Source: Rallus limicola (taxonomy: Eukaryota > Chordata > Aves > Gruiformes > Rallidae). Taken from it: DNA of 64,000 bases. A program made the position numbers and the translations under genes. Shown here in pieces: positions 12,750 to 24,819 of the stretch (position 1 is the stretch's first letter; each line of letters opens with the position of its first letter). The DNA lies in contig JAKCOZ010000312.1 of assembly GCA_022605955.1 (NCBI GenBank), forward strand, positions 1 to 64,000. Reading direction: 5' to 3'. The notes under the pieces were generated by a model. That model saw nothing but the letters and a program-made list of their open reading frames with translations, was not told where the DNA came from and searched no databases.

Positions 12750-14531
12750 GTGCTTTTCTCGGCCCTAGCAGACTGCAGTTCAAAACATGCTAAACGTCCA
12801 GCAATAACACCCAAAGTAAAGAAGCTAGGCATGAAAGGCATAGCTTGTCTGAAACCTCCTAACAGGACACACAAGCAGACCCTGTCACTTTGGCTCTCAG
12901 CCTTTTCCTTTGCCTGGAAAGAAGGAAAATACCTGCTCCCTCCTACAGTGCTTTTCTCGGCCCTAGCAGACTGCAGTTCAAAACATGCTAAACGTCCAGC
13001 AATAACTCCCAAAGTAAAGAAGCTAGGCATGAAAGGCATAGCTTGTCTGAAACCTCCTAACAGGACACACAAGCAGACCCTGTCACTTTGGCTCTCAGCC
13101 TTTTCCTTTGCCTGGAAAGAGGGAACATGCCTGGAAGCTCCTACGGTGCTTTTCTCGGCCCTAGCAGACTGCAGTTCAAAACATGCTAAACGTCCAGCAA
13201 TAACTCCCAAAGTAAAGAAGCTAGGCATGAAAGGCATAGCTTGTCTGAAACCTCCTAACAGGACACACAAGCAGACCCTGTCACTTTGGCTCTCAGCCTT
13301 TTCCTTTGCCTGGAAAGAGGGAACATGCCTGGAACCTCCTACGGTGCTTTTCTCGGCCCTAGCAGACTGCAGTTCAAAACATGCTAAACGTCCAGCAATA
13401 ACTCCCAAAGTAAAGAAGCTAGGACTGAAAGGCATAGCTTGTCTGAAACCTCCTAACAGGACACACAAGCAGACCCTGTCACTTTGGCTCTCAGCCTTTT
13501 CCTTTGCCTGGAAAGAGGGAACATGCCTGGAACCTCCTACGGTGCTTTTCTCGGCCCTAGCAGACTGCAGTTCAAAACATGCTAAACGTCCAGCAATAAC
13601 TCCCAAAGTAAAGAAGCTAGGCATGAAAGGCATAGCTTGTCTGAAACCTCCTAACAGGACACACAAGCAGACCCTGTCACTTTGGCTCTCAGCCTTTTCC
13701 TTTGCCTGGAAAGAGGGAACATGCCTGGAAGCTCCTACGGTGCTTTTCTCGGCCCTAGCAGACTGCAGTTCAAAACATGCTAAACGTCCAGCAATAACTC
13801 CCAAAGTAAAGAAGCTAGGCATGAAAGGCATAGCTTGTCTGAAACCTCCTAACAGGACACACAAGCAGACCCTGTCACTTTGGCTCTCAGCCTTTTCCTT
13901 TGCCTGGAAAGAAGGAACATACCTGCTACCTCCTACAGTGCTTTTCTCGGCCCTAGCAGACTGCAGTTCAAAACATGCTAAACGTCCAGCAATAACTCCC
14001 AAAGTAAAGAAGCTAGGCATGAAAGGCATAGCTTGTCTGAAACCTCCTAACAGGACACACAAGCAGACCCTGTCACTTTGGCTCTCAGCCTTTTCCTTTG
14101 CCTGGAAAGAAGGAACATACCTGCTACCTCCTACAGTGCTTTTCTCGGCCCTAGCAGACTGCAGTTCAAAACATGCTAAACGTCCAGCAATAACTCCCAA
14201 AGTAAAGAAGCTAGGACTGAAAGGCATAGCTTGTCTGAAACCTCCTAACAGGACACACAAGCAGACCCTGTCACTTTGGCTCTCAGCCTTTTCCTTTGCC
14301 TGGAAAGAAGGAACATACCTGCTACCTCCTACAGTGCTTTTCTCGGCCCTAGCAGACTGCAGTTCAAAACATGCTAAACGTCCAGCAATAACTCCCAAAG
14401 TAAAGAAGCTAGGCATGAAAGGCATAGCTTGTCTGAAACCTCCTAACAGGACACACAAGCAGACCCTGTCACTTTGGCTCTCAGCCTTTTCCTTTGCCTG
14501 GAAAGAGGGAACATGCCTGGAACCTCCTACG
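12750..14531. repeat. Duplicated block, copy 2 (nine monomers, one more than copy 1)
   Basis: This is the partner of 4236-5819 at an offset of 43 monomers. It starts with the same GGAAAATACC variant (12924) and the G69, P and ACT units, then has one additional CAT/G69 unit before the shared run of Y units. The register therefore shifts to 44 monomers inside the block. Gain or loss of exactly one monomer is what unequal crossing over would produce. Confidence 0.72.
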
Positions 14532-16511
14532 GTGCTTTTCTCGGCCCTAGCAGACTGCAGTTCAAAACATGCTAAACGTCCAGCAATAACTCCCAAAGTA
14601 AAGAAGCTAGGACTGAAAGGCATAGCTTGTCTGAAACCTCCTAACAGGACACACAAGCAGACCCTGTCACTTTGGCTCTCAGCCTTTTCCTTTGCCTGGA
14701 AAGAAGGAACATAACTGCTACCTCCTACAGTGCTTTTCTCGGCCCTAGCAGACTGCAGTTCAAAACATGCTAAACGTCCAGCAATAACTCCCAAAGTAAA
14801 GAAGCTAGGCATGAAAGGCATAGCTTGTCTGAAACCTTATAACAGGACACACAAGCAGACCCTGTCACTTTGGCTCTCAGCCTTTTCCTTTGCCTGGAAA
14901 GAGGGAACATGCCTGGAACCTCCTACGGTGCTTTTCTCGGCCCTAGCAGACTGCAGTTCAAAACATGCTAAACGTCCAGCAATAACTCCCAAAGTAAAGA
15001 AGCTAGGACTGAAAGGCATAGCTTGTCTGAAACCTCCTAACAGGACACACAAGCAGACCCTGTCACTTTGGCTCTCAGCCTTTTCCTTTGCCTGGAAAGA
15101 GGGAACATGCCTGGAACCTCCTACGGTGCTTTTCTCGGCCCTAGCAGACTGCAGTTCAAAACATGCTAAACGTCCAGCAATAACTCCCAAAGTAAAGAAG
15201 CTAGGACTGAAAGGCATAGCTTGTCTGAAACCTCCTAACAGGACACACAAGCAGACCCTGTCACTTTGGCTCTCAGCCTTTTCCTTTGCCTGGAAAGAGG
15301 GAACATGCCTGGAAGCTCCTACGGTGCTTTTCTCGGCCCTAGCAGACTGCAGTTCAAAACATGCTAAACGTCCAGCAATAACTCCCAAAGTAAAGAAGCT
15401 AGGCATGAAAGGCATAGCTTGTCTGAAACCTCCTAACAGGACACACAAGCAGACCCTGTCACTTTGGCTCTCAGCCTTTTCCTTTGCCTGGAAAGAGGGA
15501 ACATGCCTGGAACCTCCTACGGTGCTTTTCTCGGCCCTAGCAGACTGCAGTTCAAAACATGCTAAACGTCCAGCAATAACTCCCAAAGTAAAGAAGCTAG
15601 GCATGAAAGGCATAGCTTGTCTGAAACCTCCTAACAGGACACACAAGCAGACCCTGTCACTTTGGCTCTCAGCCTTTTCCTTTGCCTGGAAAGAGGGAAC
15701 ATGCCTGGAAGCTCCTACGGTGCTTTTCTCGGCCCTAGCAGACTGCAGTTCAAAACTTGCTAAACGTCCAGCAATAACTCCCAAAGTAAAGAAGCTAGGA
15801 CTGAAAGGCATAGCTTGTCTGAAACCTCCTAACAGGACACACAAGCAGACCCTGTCACTTTGGCTCTCAGCCTTTTCCTTTGCCTGGAAAGAGGGAACAT
15901 GCCTGGAATCTCCTACGGTGCTTTTCTCGGCCCTAGCAGACTGCAGTTCAAAACATGCTAAACGTCCAGCAATAACTCCCAAAGTAAAGAAGCTAGGACT
16001 GAACGGCATAGCTTGTCTGAAACCTCCTAACAGGACACACAAGCAGACCCTGTCACTTTGGCTCTCAGCCTTTTCCTTTGCCTGGAAAGAGGGAACATGC
16101 CTGGAAGCTCCTACGGTGCTTTTCTCGGCCCTAGCAGACTGCAGTTCAAAACATGCTAAACGTCCAGCAATAACTCCCAAAGTAAAGAAGCTAGGCATGA
16201 AAGGCATAGCTTGTCTGAAACCTCCTAACAGGACACACAAGCAGACCCTGTCACTTTGGCTCTCAGCCTTTTCCTTTGCCTGGAAAGAAGGAACATACCT
16301 GCTACCTCCTACAGTGCTTTTCTCGGCCCTAGCAGACTGCAGTTCAAAACATGCTAAACGTCCAGCAATAACTCCCAAAGTAAAGAAGCTAGGCATGAAA
16401 GGCATAGCTTGTCTGAAACCTCCTAACAGGACACACAAGCAGACCCTGTCACTTTGGCTCTCAGCCTTTTCCTTTGCCTGGAAAGAGGGAACATGCCTGG
16501 AACCTCCTACG

Positions 16512-18571
16512 GTGCTTTTCTCGGCCCTAGCAGACTGCAGTTCAAAACATGCTAAACGTCCAGCAATAACTCCCAAAGTAAAGAAGCTAGGCATGAAAGG
16601 CATAGCTTGTCTGAAACCTCCTAACAGGACACACAAGCAGACCCTGTCACTTTGGCTCTCAGCCTTTTCCTTTGCCTGGAAAGAGGGAACATGCCTGGAA
16701 CCTCCTACAGTGCTTTTCTCGGCCCTAGCAGACTGCTGTTCAAAACATGCAAAACGTCCAGCAATAACTCCCAAAGTAAAGAAGCTAGGACTGAAAGGCA
16801 TAGCTTGTCTGAAACCTTATAACAGGACACACAAGCAGACCCTGTCACTTTGGCTCTCAGCCTTTTCCTTTGCCTGGAAAGAGGGAACATGCCTGGAACC
16901 TCCTACGGTGCTTTTCTCGGCCCTAGCAGACTGCAGTTCAAAACATGCTAAACGTCCAGCAATAACTCCCAAAGTAAAGAAGCTAGGACTGAAAGGAATA
17001 GCTTGTCTGAAACCTCCTAACAGGACACACAAGCAGACCCTGTCACTTTGGCTCTCAGCCTTTTCCTTTGCCTGGAAAGAGGGAACATGCCTGGAAGCTC
17101 CTACGGTGCTTTTCTCGGCCCTAGCAGACTGCAGTTCAAAACATGCTAAACGTCCAGCAATAACTCCCAAAGTAAAGAAGCTAGGCATGAAAGGCATAGC
17201 TTGTCTGAAACCTCCTAACAGGAGACACAAGCAGACCCTGTCACTTTGGCTCTCAGCCTTTTCCTTTGCCTGGAAAGAGGGAACATGCCTGGAACCTCCT
17301 ACGGTGCTTTTCTCGGCCCTAGCAGACTGCAGTTCAAAACATGCTAAACGTCCAGCAATAACTCCCAAAGTAAAGAAGCTAGGAATGAAAGGCATAGCTT
17401 GTCTGAAACCTCCTAACAGGACACACAAGCAGACCCTGTCACTTTGGCTCTCAGCCTTTTCCTTTGCCTGGAAAGAAGGAACATACCTGCTACCTTCTAA
17501 AGTGCTTTTCTCGGCCCTAGCAGACTGCAGTTCAAAACACGCTAAACGTCCAGCAATAACTCCCAAAGTAAAGAAGCTAGGACTGAAAGGCATAGCTTGT
17601 CTGAAACCTCCTAACAGGACACACAAGCAGACCCTGTCACTTTGGCTCTCAGCCTTTTCCTTTGCCTGGAAAGAAGGAACATACCTGCTACCTCCTACAT
17701 TGCTTTTCTCGGCCCTAGCAGACTGCAGTTCAAAACATGCTAAACGTCCAGCAATAACTCCCAAAGTAAAGAAGCTAGGCATGAAAGGCATAGCTTGTCT
17801 GAAACCTTATAACAGGACACACAAGCAGACCCTGTCACTTTGGCTCTCAGCCTTTTCCTTTGCCTGGAAAGAGGGAACATGCCTGGAACCTCCTACGGTG
17901 CTTTTCTCGGCCCTAGCAGACTGCAGTTCAAAACATGCTAAACGTCCAGCAATAACTCCCAAAGTAAAGAAGCTAGGCATGAAAGGCATAGCTTGTCTGA
18001 AACCTCCTAACAGGACACACAAGCAGACCCTGTCACTTTGGCTCTCAGCCTTTTCCTTTGCCTGGAAAGAAGGAACATACCTGCTACCTATAAAAGTGCT
18101 TTTCTCGGCCCTAGCAGACTGCAGTTCAAAACATGCTAAACGTCCAGCAATAACTCCCAAAGTAAAGAAGCTAGGACTGAAAGGCATAGCTTGTCTGAAA
18201 CCTCCTAACAGGACACACAAGCAGACCCTGTCACTTTGGCTCTCAGCCTTTTCCTTTGCCTGGAAAGAGGGAACATGCCTGGAAGCTCCTACGGTGCTTT
18301 TCTCGGCCCTAGCAGACTGCAGTTCAAAACATGCTAAACGTCCAGCAATAACTCCCAAAGTAAAGAAGCTAGGCATGAAAGGCATAGCTTGTCTGAAACC
18401 TCCTAACAGGACACACAAGCAGACCCTGTCACTTTGGCTCTCAGCCTTTTCCTTTGCCTGGAAAGAGGGAACATGCCTGGAACCTCCTACGGTGCTTTTC
18501 TCGGCCCTAGCAGACTGCAGTTCAAAACATGCTAAACGTCCAGCAATAACTCCCAAAGTAAAGAAGCTAGG
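16512..18571. repeat. Long-range duplicated block, copy 2 of 3
   Basis: This block matches 5622-7681 at all compared diagnostic sites (offset 10890). The rare markers recur in the same order: the T105/A119 unit near 16737, GGAATA near 16995, GGAGAC at 17221, GGAATG near 17381, TTCTAAAG near 17495, CACGCT near 17538, ACATTG near 17697 and CTATAAAAG near 18088. Divergence begins at 18572. I saw no private difference, so the duplication is probably recent. Confidence 0.88.
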
Positions 18572-19481
18572 ACTGAAAGGCATAGCTTGTCTGAAACCTC
18601 CTAACAGGACACACAAGCAGACCCTGTCACTTTGGCTCTCAGCCTTTTCCTTTGCCTGGAAAGAGGGAACATGCCTGGAAGCTCCTACGGTGCTTTTCTC
18701 GGCCCTAGCAGACTGCAGTTCAAAACTTGCTAAACGTCCAGCAATAACTCCCAAAGTAAAGAAGCTAGGACTGAAAGGCATAGCTTGTCTGAAACCTCCT
18801 AACAGGACACACAAGCAGACCCTGTCACTTTGGCTCTCAGCCTTTTCCTTTGCCTGGAAAGAGGGAACATGCCTGGAAGCTCCTACGGTGCTTTTCTCGG
18901 CCCTAGCAGACTGCAGTTCAAAACATGCTAAACGTCCAGCAATAACTCCCAAAGTAAAGAAGCTAGGCATGAAAGGCATAGCTTGTCTGAAACCTCCTAA
19001 CAGGACACACAAGCAGACCCTGTCACTTTGGCTCTCAGCCTTTTCCTTTGCCTGGAAAGAGGGAACATGCCTGGAACCTCCTACGGTGCTTTTCTCGGCC
19101 CTAGCAGACTGCAGTTCAAAACATGCTAAACGTCCAGCAATAACTCCCAAAGTAAAGAAGCTAGGCATGAAAGGCATAGCTTGTCTGAAACCTCCTAACA
19201 GGACACACAAGCAGACCCTGTCACTTTGGCTCTCAGCCTTTTCCTTTGCCTGGAAAGAAGGAACATACCTGCTACCTCCTACAGTGCTTTTCTCGGCCCT
19301 AGCAGACTGCAGTTCAAAACATGCTAAACGTCCAGCAATAACTCCCAAAGTAAAGAAGCTAGGACTGAAAGGCATAGCTTGTCTGAAACCTTATAACAGG
19401 ACACACAAGCAGACCCTGTCACTTTGGCTCTCAGCCTTTTCCTTTGCCTGGAAAGAGGGAACATGCCTGGAACCTCCTACG

Positions 19482-21056
19482 GTGCTTTTCTCGGCCCTAG
19501 CAGACTGCTGTTCAAAACATGCAAAACGTCCAGCAATAACTCCCAAAGTAAAGAAGCTAGGACTGAAAGGCATAGCTTGTCTGAAACCTTATAACAGGAC
19601 ACACAAGCAGACCCTGTCACTTTGGCTCTCAGCCTTTTCCTTTGCCTGGAAAGAGGGAACATGCCTGGAACCTCCTACGGTGCTTTTCTCGGCCCTAGCA
19701 GACTGCAGTTCAAAACATGCTAAACGTCCAGCAATAACTCCCAAAGTAAAGAAGCTAGGACTGAAAGGAATAGCTTGTCTGAAACCTCCTAACAGGACAC
19801 ACAAGCAGACCCTGTCACTTTGGCTCTCAGTTTTTTCCTTTGTCTGGAAAGAGGGAACATGCCTGGAAGCTCCTACGGTGCTTTTCTCGGCCCTAGCAGA
19901 CTGCAGTTCAAAACATGCTAAACGTCCAGCAATAACTCCCAAAGTAAAGAAGCTAGGCATGAAAGGCATAGCTTGTCTGAAACCTCCTAACAGGAGACAC
20001 AAGCAGACCCTGTCACTTTGGCTCTCAGCCTTTTCCTTTGCCTGGAAAGAGGGAACATGCCTGGAACCTCCTACGGTGCTTTTCTCGGCCCTAGCAGACT
20101 GCAGTTCAAAACATGCTAAACGTCCAGCAATAACTCCCAAAGTAAAGAAGCTAGGCATGAAAGGCATAGCTTGTCTGAAACCTCCTAACAGGACACACAA
20201 GCAGACCCTGTCACTTTGGCTCTCAGCCTTTTCCTTTGCCTGGAAAGAAGGAACATACCTGCTACCTTCTAAAGTGCTTTTCTCGGCCCTAGCAGACTGC
20301 AGTTCAAAACACGCTAAACGTCCAGCAATAACTCCCAAAGTAAAGAAGCTAGGACTGAAAGGCATAGCTTGTCTGAAACCTCCTAACAGGACACACAAGC
20401 AGACCCTGTCACTTTGGCTCTCAGCCTTTTCCTTTGCCTGGAAAGAAGGAACATACCTGCTACCTCCTACATTGCTTTTCTCGGCCCTAGCAGACTGCAG
20501 TTCAAAACATGCTAAACGTCCAGCAATAACTCCCAAAGTAAAGAAGCTAGGCATGAAAGGCATAGCTTGTCTGAAACCTTATAACAGGACACACAAGCAG
20601 ACCCTGTCACTTTGGCTCTCAGCCTTTTCCTTTGCCTGGAAAGAGGGAACATGCCTGGAAGCTCCTACGGTGCTTTTCTCGGCCCTAGCAGACTGCAGTT
20701 CAAAACATGCTAAACGTCCAGCAATAACTCCCAAAGTAAAGAAGCTAGGCATGAAAGGCATAGCTTGTCTGAAACCTCCTAACAGGACACACAAGCAGAC
20801 CCTGTCACTTTGGCTCTCAGCCTTTTCCTTTGCCTGGAAAGAAGGAACATACCTGCTACCTATAAAAGTGCTTTTCTCGGCCCTAGCAGACTGCAGTTCA
20901 AAACATGCTAAACGTCCAGCAATAACTCCCAAAGTAAAGAAGCTAGGACTGAAAGGCATAGCTTGTCTGAAACCTCCTAACAGGACACACAAGCAGACCC
21001 TGTCACTTTGGCTCTCAGCCTTTTCCTTTGCCTGGAAAGAGGGAACATGCCTGGAA
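19482..21056. repeat. Long-range duplicated block, copy 3 of 3, slightly diverged
   Basis: This block lies 14 monomers (2772 bases) after copy 2 and carries the same marker order from the T105/A119 unit to the CTATAAAAG unit near 20860. Private differences are TT for CC at 19831-19832, T43 at 19843, CAT instead of AAT near 20152, and G69 at 20661. The adjacent placement of copies 2 and 3 means a 14-mer interval was duplicated in tandem here. Confidence 0.8.
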
Positions 21057-23518
21057 CCTCCTACGGTGCTTTTCTCGGCCCTAGCAGACTGCAGTTCAAA
21101 ACATGCTAAACGTCCAGCAATAACTCCCAAAGTAAAGAAGCTAGGCATGAAAGGCATAGCTTGTCTGAAACCTCCTAACAGGACACACAAGCAGACCCTG
21201 TCACTTTGGCTCTCAGCCTTTTCCTTTGCCTGGAAAGAAGGAACATACCTGCTACCTCCTACGGTGCTTTTCTCGGCCCTAGCAGACTGCAGTTCAAAGC
21301 ATGCTAAACGTCCAGCAATAACTCCCAAAGTAAAGAAGCTAGGCATGAAAGGCATAGCTTGTCTGAAACCTTATAACAGGACACACAAGCAGACCCTGTC
21401 ACTTTGGCTCTCAGCCTTTTCCTTTGCCTGGAAAGAGGGAACATGCCTGGAAGCTCCTACGGTGCTTTTCTCGGCCCTAGCAGACTGCAGTTCAAAACAT
21501 GCTAAACGTCCAGCAATAACTCCCAAAGTAAAGAAGCTAGGCATGAAAGGCATAGCTTGTCTGAAACCTCCTTACAGGACACACAAGCAGACCCTGTCAC
21601 TTTGGCTCTCAGCCTTTTCCTTTGCCTGGAAAGAGGGAACATGCCTGGAAGCTCCTACGGTGCTTTTCTCGGCCCTAGCAGACTGCAGTTCAAAACATGC
21701 TAAACGTCCAGCAATAACTCCCAAAGTAAAGAAGCTAGGACTGAAAGGCATAGCTTGTCTGAAACCTCCTAACAGGACACACAAGCAGACCCTGTCACTT
21801 TGGCTCTCAGCCTTTTCCTTTGCCTGGAAAGAAGGAACATACCTGCTACCTCCTACAGTGCTTTTCTCGGCCCTAGCAGACTGCAGTTCAAAACATGCAA
21901 AACGTCCAGCAATAACTCCCAAAGTAAAGAAGCTAGGACTGAAAGGCATAGCTTGTCTGAAACCTCCTAACAGGACACACAAGCAGACCCTGTCACTTTG
22001 GCTCTCAGCCTTTTCCTTTGCCTGGAAAGAGGGAACATGCCTGGAACCTCCTACGGTGCTTTTCTCGGCCCTAGCAGACTGCAGTTCAAAACATGCTAAA
22101 CGTCCAGCAATAACTCCCAAAGTAAAGAAGCTAGGCATGAAAGGCATAGCTTGTCTGAAACCTCCTAACAGGACACACAAGCAGACCCTGTCACTTTGGC
22201 TCTCAGCCTTTTCCTTTGCCTGGAAAGAAGGAACATACCTGCTACCTCCTACAGTGCTTTTCTCGGCCCTAGCAGACTGCAGTTCAAAACATGCTAAACG
22301 TCCAGCAATAACTCCCAAAGTAAAGAAGCTAGGCATGAAAGGCATAGCTTGTCTGAAACCTTATAACAGGACACACAAGCAGACCCTGTCACTTTGGCTC
22401 TCAGCCTTTTCCTTTGCCTGGAAAGAGGGAACATGCCTGGAAGCTCCTACGGTGCTTTTCTCGGCCCTCAGACTGCAGTTCAAAACATGCTAAACGTCCA
22501 GCAATAACTCCCAAAGTAAAGAAGCTAGGCATGAAAGGCATAGCTTGTCTGAAACCTCCTAACAGGACACACAAGCAGACCCTGTCACTTTGGCTCTCAG
22601 CCTTTTCCTTTGCCTGGAAAGAGGGAACATGCCTGGAACCTCCTACGGTGCTTTTCTCGGCCCTAGCAGACTGCAGTTCAAAACTTGCTAAACGTCCAGC
22701 AATAACTCCCAAAGTAAAGAAGCTAGGACTGAAAGGCATAGCTTGTCTGAAACCTCCTTACAGGACACACAAGCAGACCCTGTCACTTTGGCTCTCAGCC
22801 TTTTCCTTTGTCTGGAAAGAGGGAACATGCCTGGAACCTCCTACGGTGCTTTTCTCGGCCCTAGCAGACTGCAGTTCAAAACATGCTAAACGTCCAGCAA
22901 TAACTCCCAAAGTAAAGAAGCTAGGCATGAAAGGCATAGCTTGTCTGAAACCTCCTAACAGGACACACAAGCAGACCCTGTCACTTTGGCTCTCAGCCTT
23001 TTCCTTTGCCTGGAAAGAGGGAACATGCCTGGAACCTCCTACGGTGCTTTTCTCGGCCCTAGCAGACTGCAGTTCAAAACATGCTAAACGTCCAGCAATA
23101 ACTCCCAAAGTAAAGAAGCTAGGCATGAAAGGCATAGCTTGTCTGAAACCTCCTAACAGGACACACAAGCAGACCCTGTCACTTTGGCTCTCAGCCTTTT
23201 CCTTTGCCTGGAAAGAAGGAACATACCTGCTACCTCCTACAGTGCTTTTCTCGGCCCTAGCAGACTGCAGTTCAAAACATGCTAAACGTCCAGCAATAAC
23301 TCCCAAAGTAAAGAAGCTAGGCATGAAAGGCATAGCTTGTCTGAAACCTTATAACAGGACACACAAGCAGACCCTGTCACTTTGGCTCTCAGCCTTTTCC
23401 TTTGCCTGGAAAGAGGGAACATGCCTGGAACCTCCTACGGTGCTTTTCTCGGCCCTAGCAGACTGCAGTTCAAAACATGCTAAACGTCCAGCAATAACTC
23501 CCAAAGTAAAGAAGCTAG
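20664..23518. repeat. Long-range duplicated block, about 14 monomers, copy 2
   Basis: This is the partner of 8982-11838. Private changes are AAAGCATG near 21298, CTTACAGG near 21571 and again near 22757, A119 near 21899, and the 2-base deletion after 22468. Marker order is otherwise shared through the T115/T43 unit at 22685 and the TA186-187 unit at 23349. The block overlaps the end of the preceding repeated block, so the two duplications are nested or successive, not independent. Confidence 0.8.
22468..22469. other. 2-bp deletion within a monomer (AG lost at phase 95-96)
   Basis: The usual GGCCCTAGCAGAC reads GGCCCTCAGAC here, so the AG between 22468 and 22469 is missing. This is the only net loss I found in 64 kb. 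It shifts every following monomer by two bases until the two 1-base gains at 24817-24819 and 26996-26998 restore the starting phase. Confidence 0.95.
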
Positions 23519-24816
23519 GACTGAAAGGCATAGCTTGTCTGAAACCTCCTAACAGGACACACAAGCAGACCCTGTCACTTTGGCTCTCAGCCTTTTCCTT
23601 TGCCTGGAAAGAGGGAACATGCCTGGAACCTCCTACGGTGCTTTTCTCGGCCCTAGCAGACTGCAGTTCAAAACATGCTAAACGTCCAGCAATAACTCCC
23701 AAAGTAAAGAAGCTAGGCATGAAAGGCATAGCTTGTCTGAAACCTCCTAACAGGACACACAAGCAGACCCTGTCACTTTGGCTCTCAGCCTTTTCCTTTG
23801 CCTGGAAAGAAGGAACATACCTGCTACCTCCTACAGTGCTTTTCTCGGCCCTAGCAGACTGCAGTTCAAAACATGCTAAACGTCCAGCAATAACTCCCAA
23901 AGTAAAGAAGCTAGGACTGAAAGGCATAGCTTGTCTGAAACCTCCTAACAGGACACACAAGCAGACCCTGTCACTTTGGCTCTCAGCCTTTTCCTTTGCC
24001 TGGAAAGAGGGAACATGCCTGGAACCTCCTACGGTGCTTTTCTCGGCCCTAGCAGACTGCAGTTCAAAACATGCTAAACGTCCAGCAATAACTCCCAAAG
24101 TAAAGAAGCTAGGCATGAAAGGCATAGCTTGTCTGAAACCTCCTAACAGGACACACAAGCAGACCCTGTCACTTTGGCTCTCAGCCTTTTCCTTTGCCTG
24201 GAAAGAAGGAACATACCTGCTACCTCCTACGGTGCTTTTCTCGGCCCTAGCAGACTGCAGTTCAAAACATGCTAAACGTCCAGCAATAACTCCCAAAGTA
24301 AAGAAGCTAGGCATGAAAGGCATAGCTTGTCTGAAACCTCCTAACAGGACACACAAGCAGACCCTGTCACTTTGGCTCTCAGCCTTTTCCTTTGCCTGGA
24401 AAGAGGGAACATGCCTGGAACCTCCTACGGTGCTTTTCTCGGCCCTAGCAGACTGCAGTTCAAAACATGCTAAACGTCCAGCAATAACTCCCAAAGTAAA
24501 GAAGCTAGGCATGAAAGGCATAGCTTGTCTGAAACCTCCTAACAGGACACACAAGCAGACCCTGTCACTTTGGCTCTCAGCCTTTTCCTTTGCCTGGAAA
24601 GAGGGAACATGCCTGGAACCTCCTACGGTGCTTTTCTCGGCCCTAGCAGACTGCAGTTCAAAACATGCTAAACGTCCAGCAATAACTCCCAAAGTAAAGA
24701 AGCTAGGACTGAAAGGCATAGCTTGTCTGAAACCTCCTAACAGGACACACAAGCAGACCCTGTCACTTTGGCTCTCAGCCTTTTCCTTTGCCTGGAAAGA
24801 AGGAACATACCTGCTA

Positions 24817-24819
24817 CCC
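24817..24819. other. 1-bp insertion (CC to CCC) in a Y-class monomer
   Basis: CTGCTACCTCC reads CTGCTACCCTCC here, which is one extra C in the run. The same extra C is found one 11-monomer interval downstream, at 26996-26998. It could be slippage or a shared allele spread by conversion. Confidence 0.95.

Noticed and set aside
1266..14714. A 4482-codon plus-strand open frame and similar giant frames at 14730-22493 and 26967-39512 as genes for a huge repetitive protein
   Set aside because: They are the satellite read in its one stop-free frame: 66 codons per monomer, no unique start or end domain, no introns, no promoter or flanking sequence. An equally periodic open frame exists on the other strand. 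Nothing separates them from period-driven artefacts.
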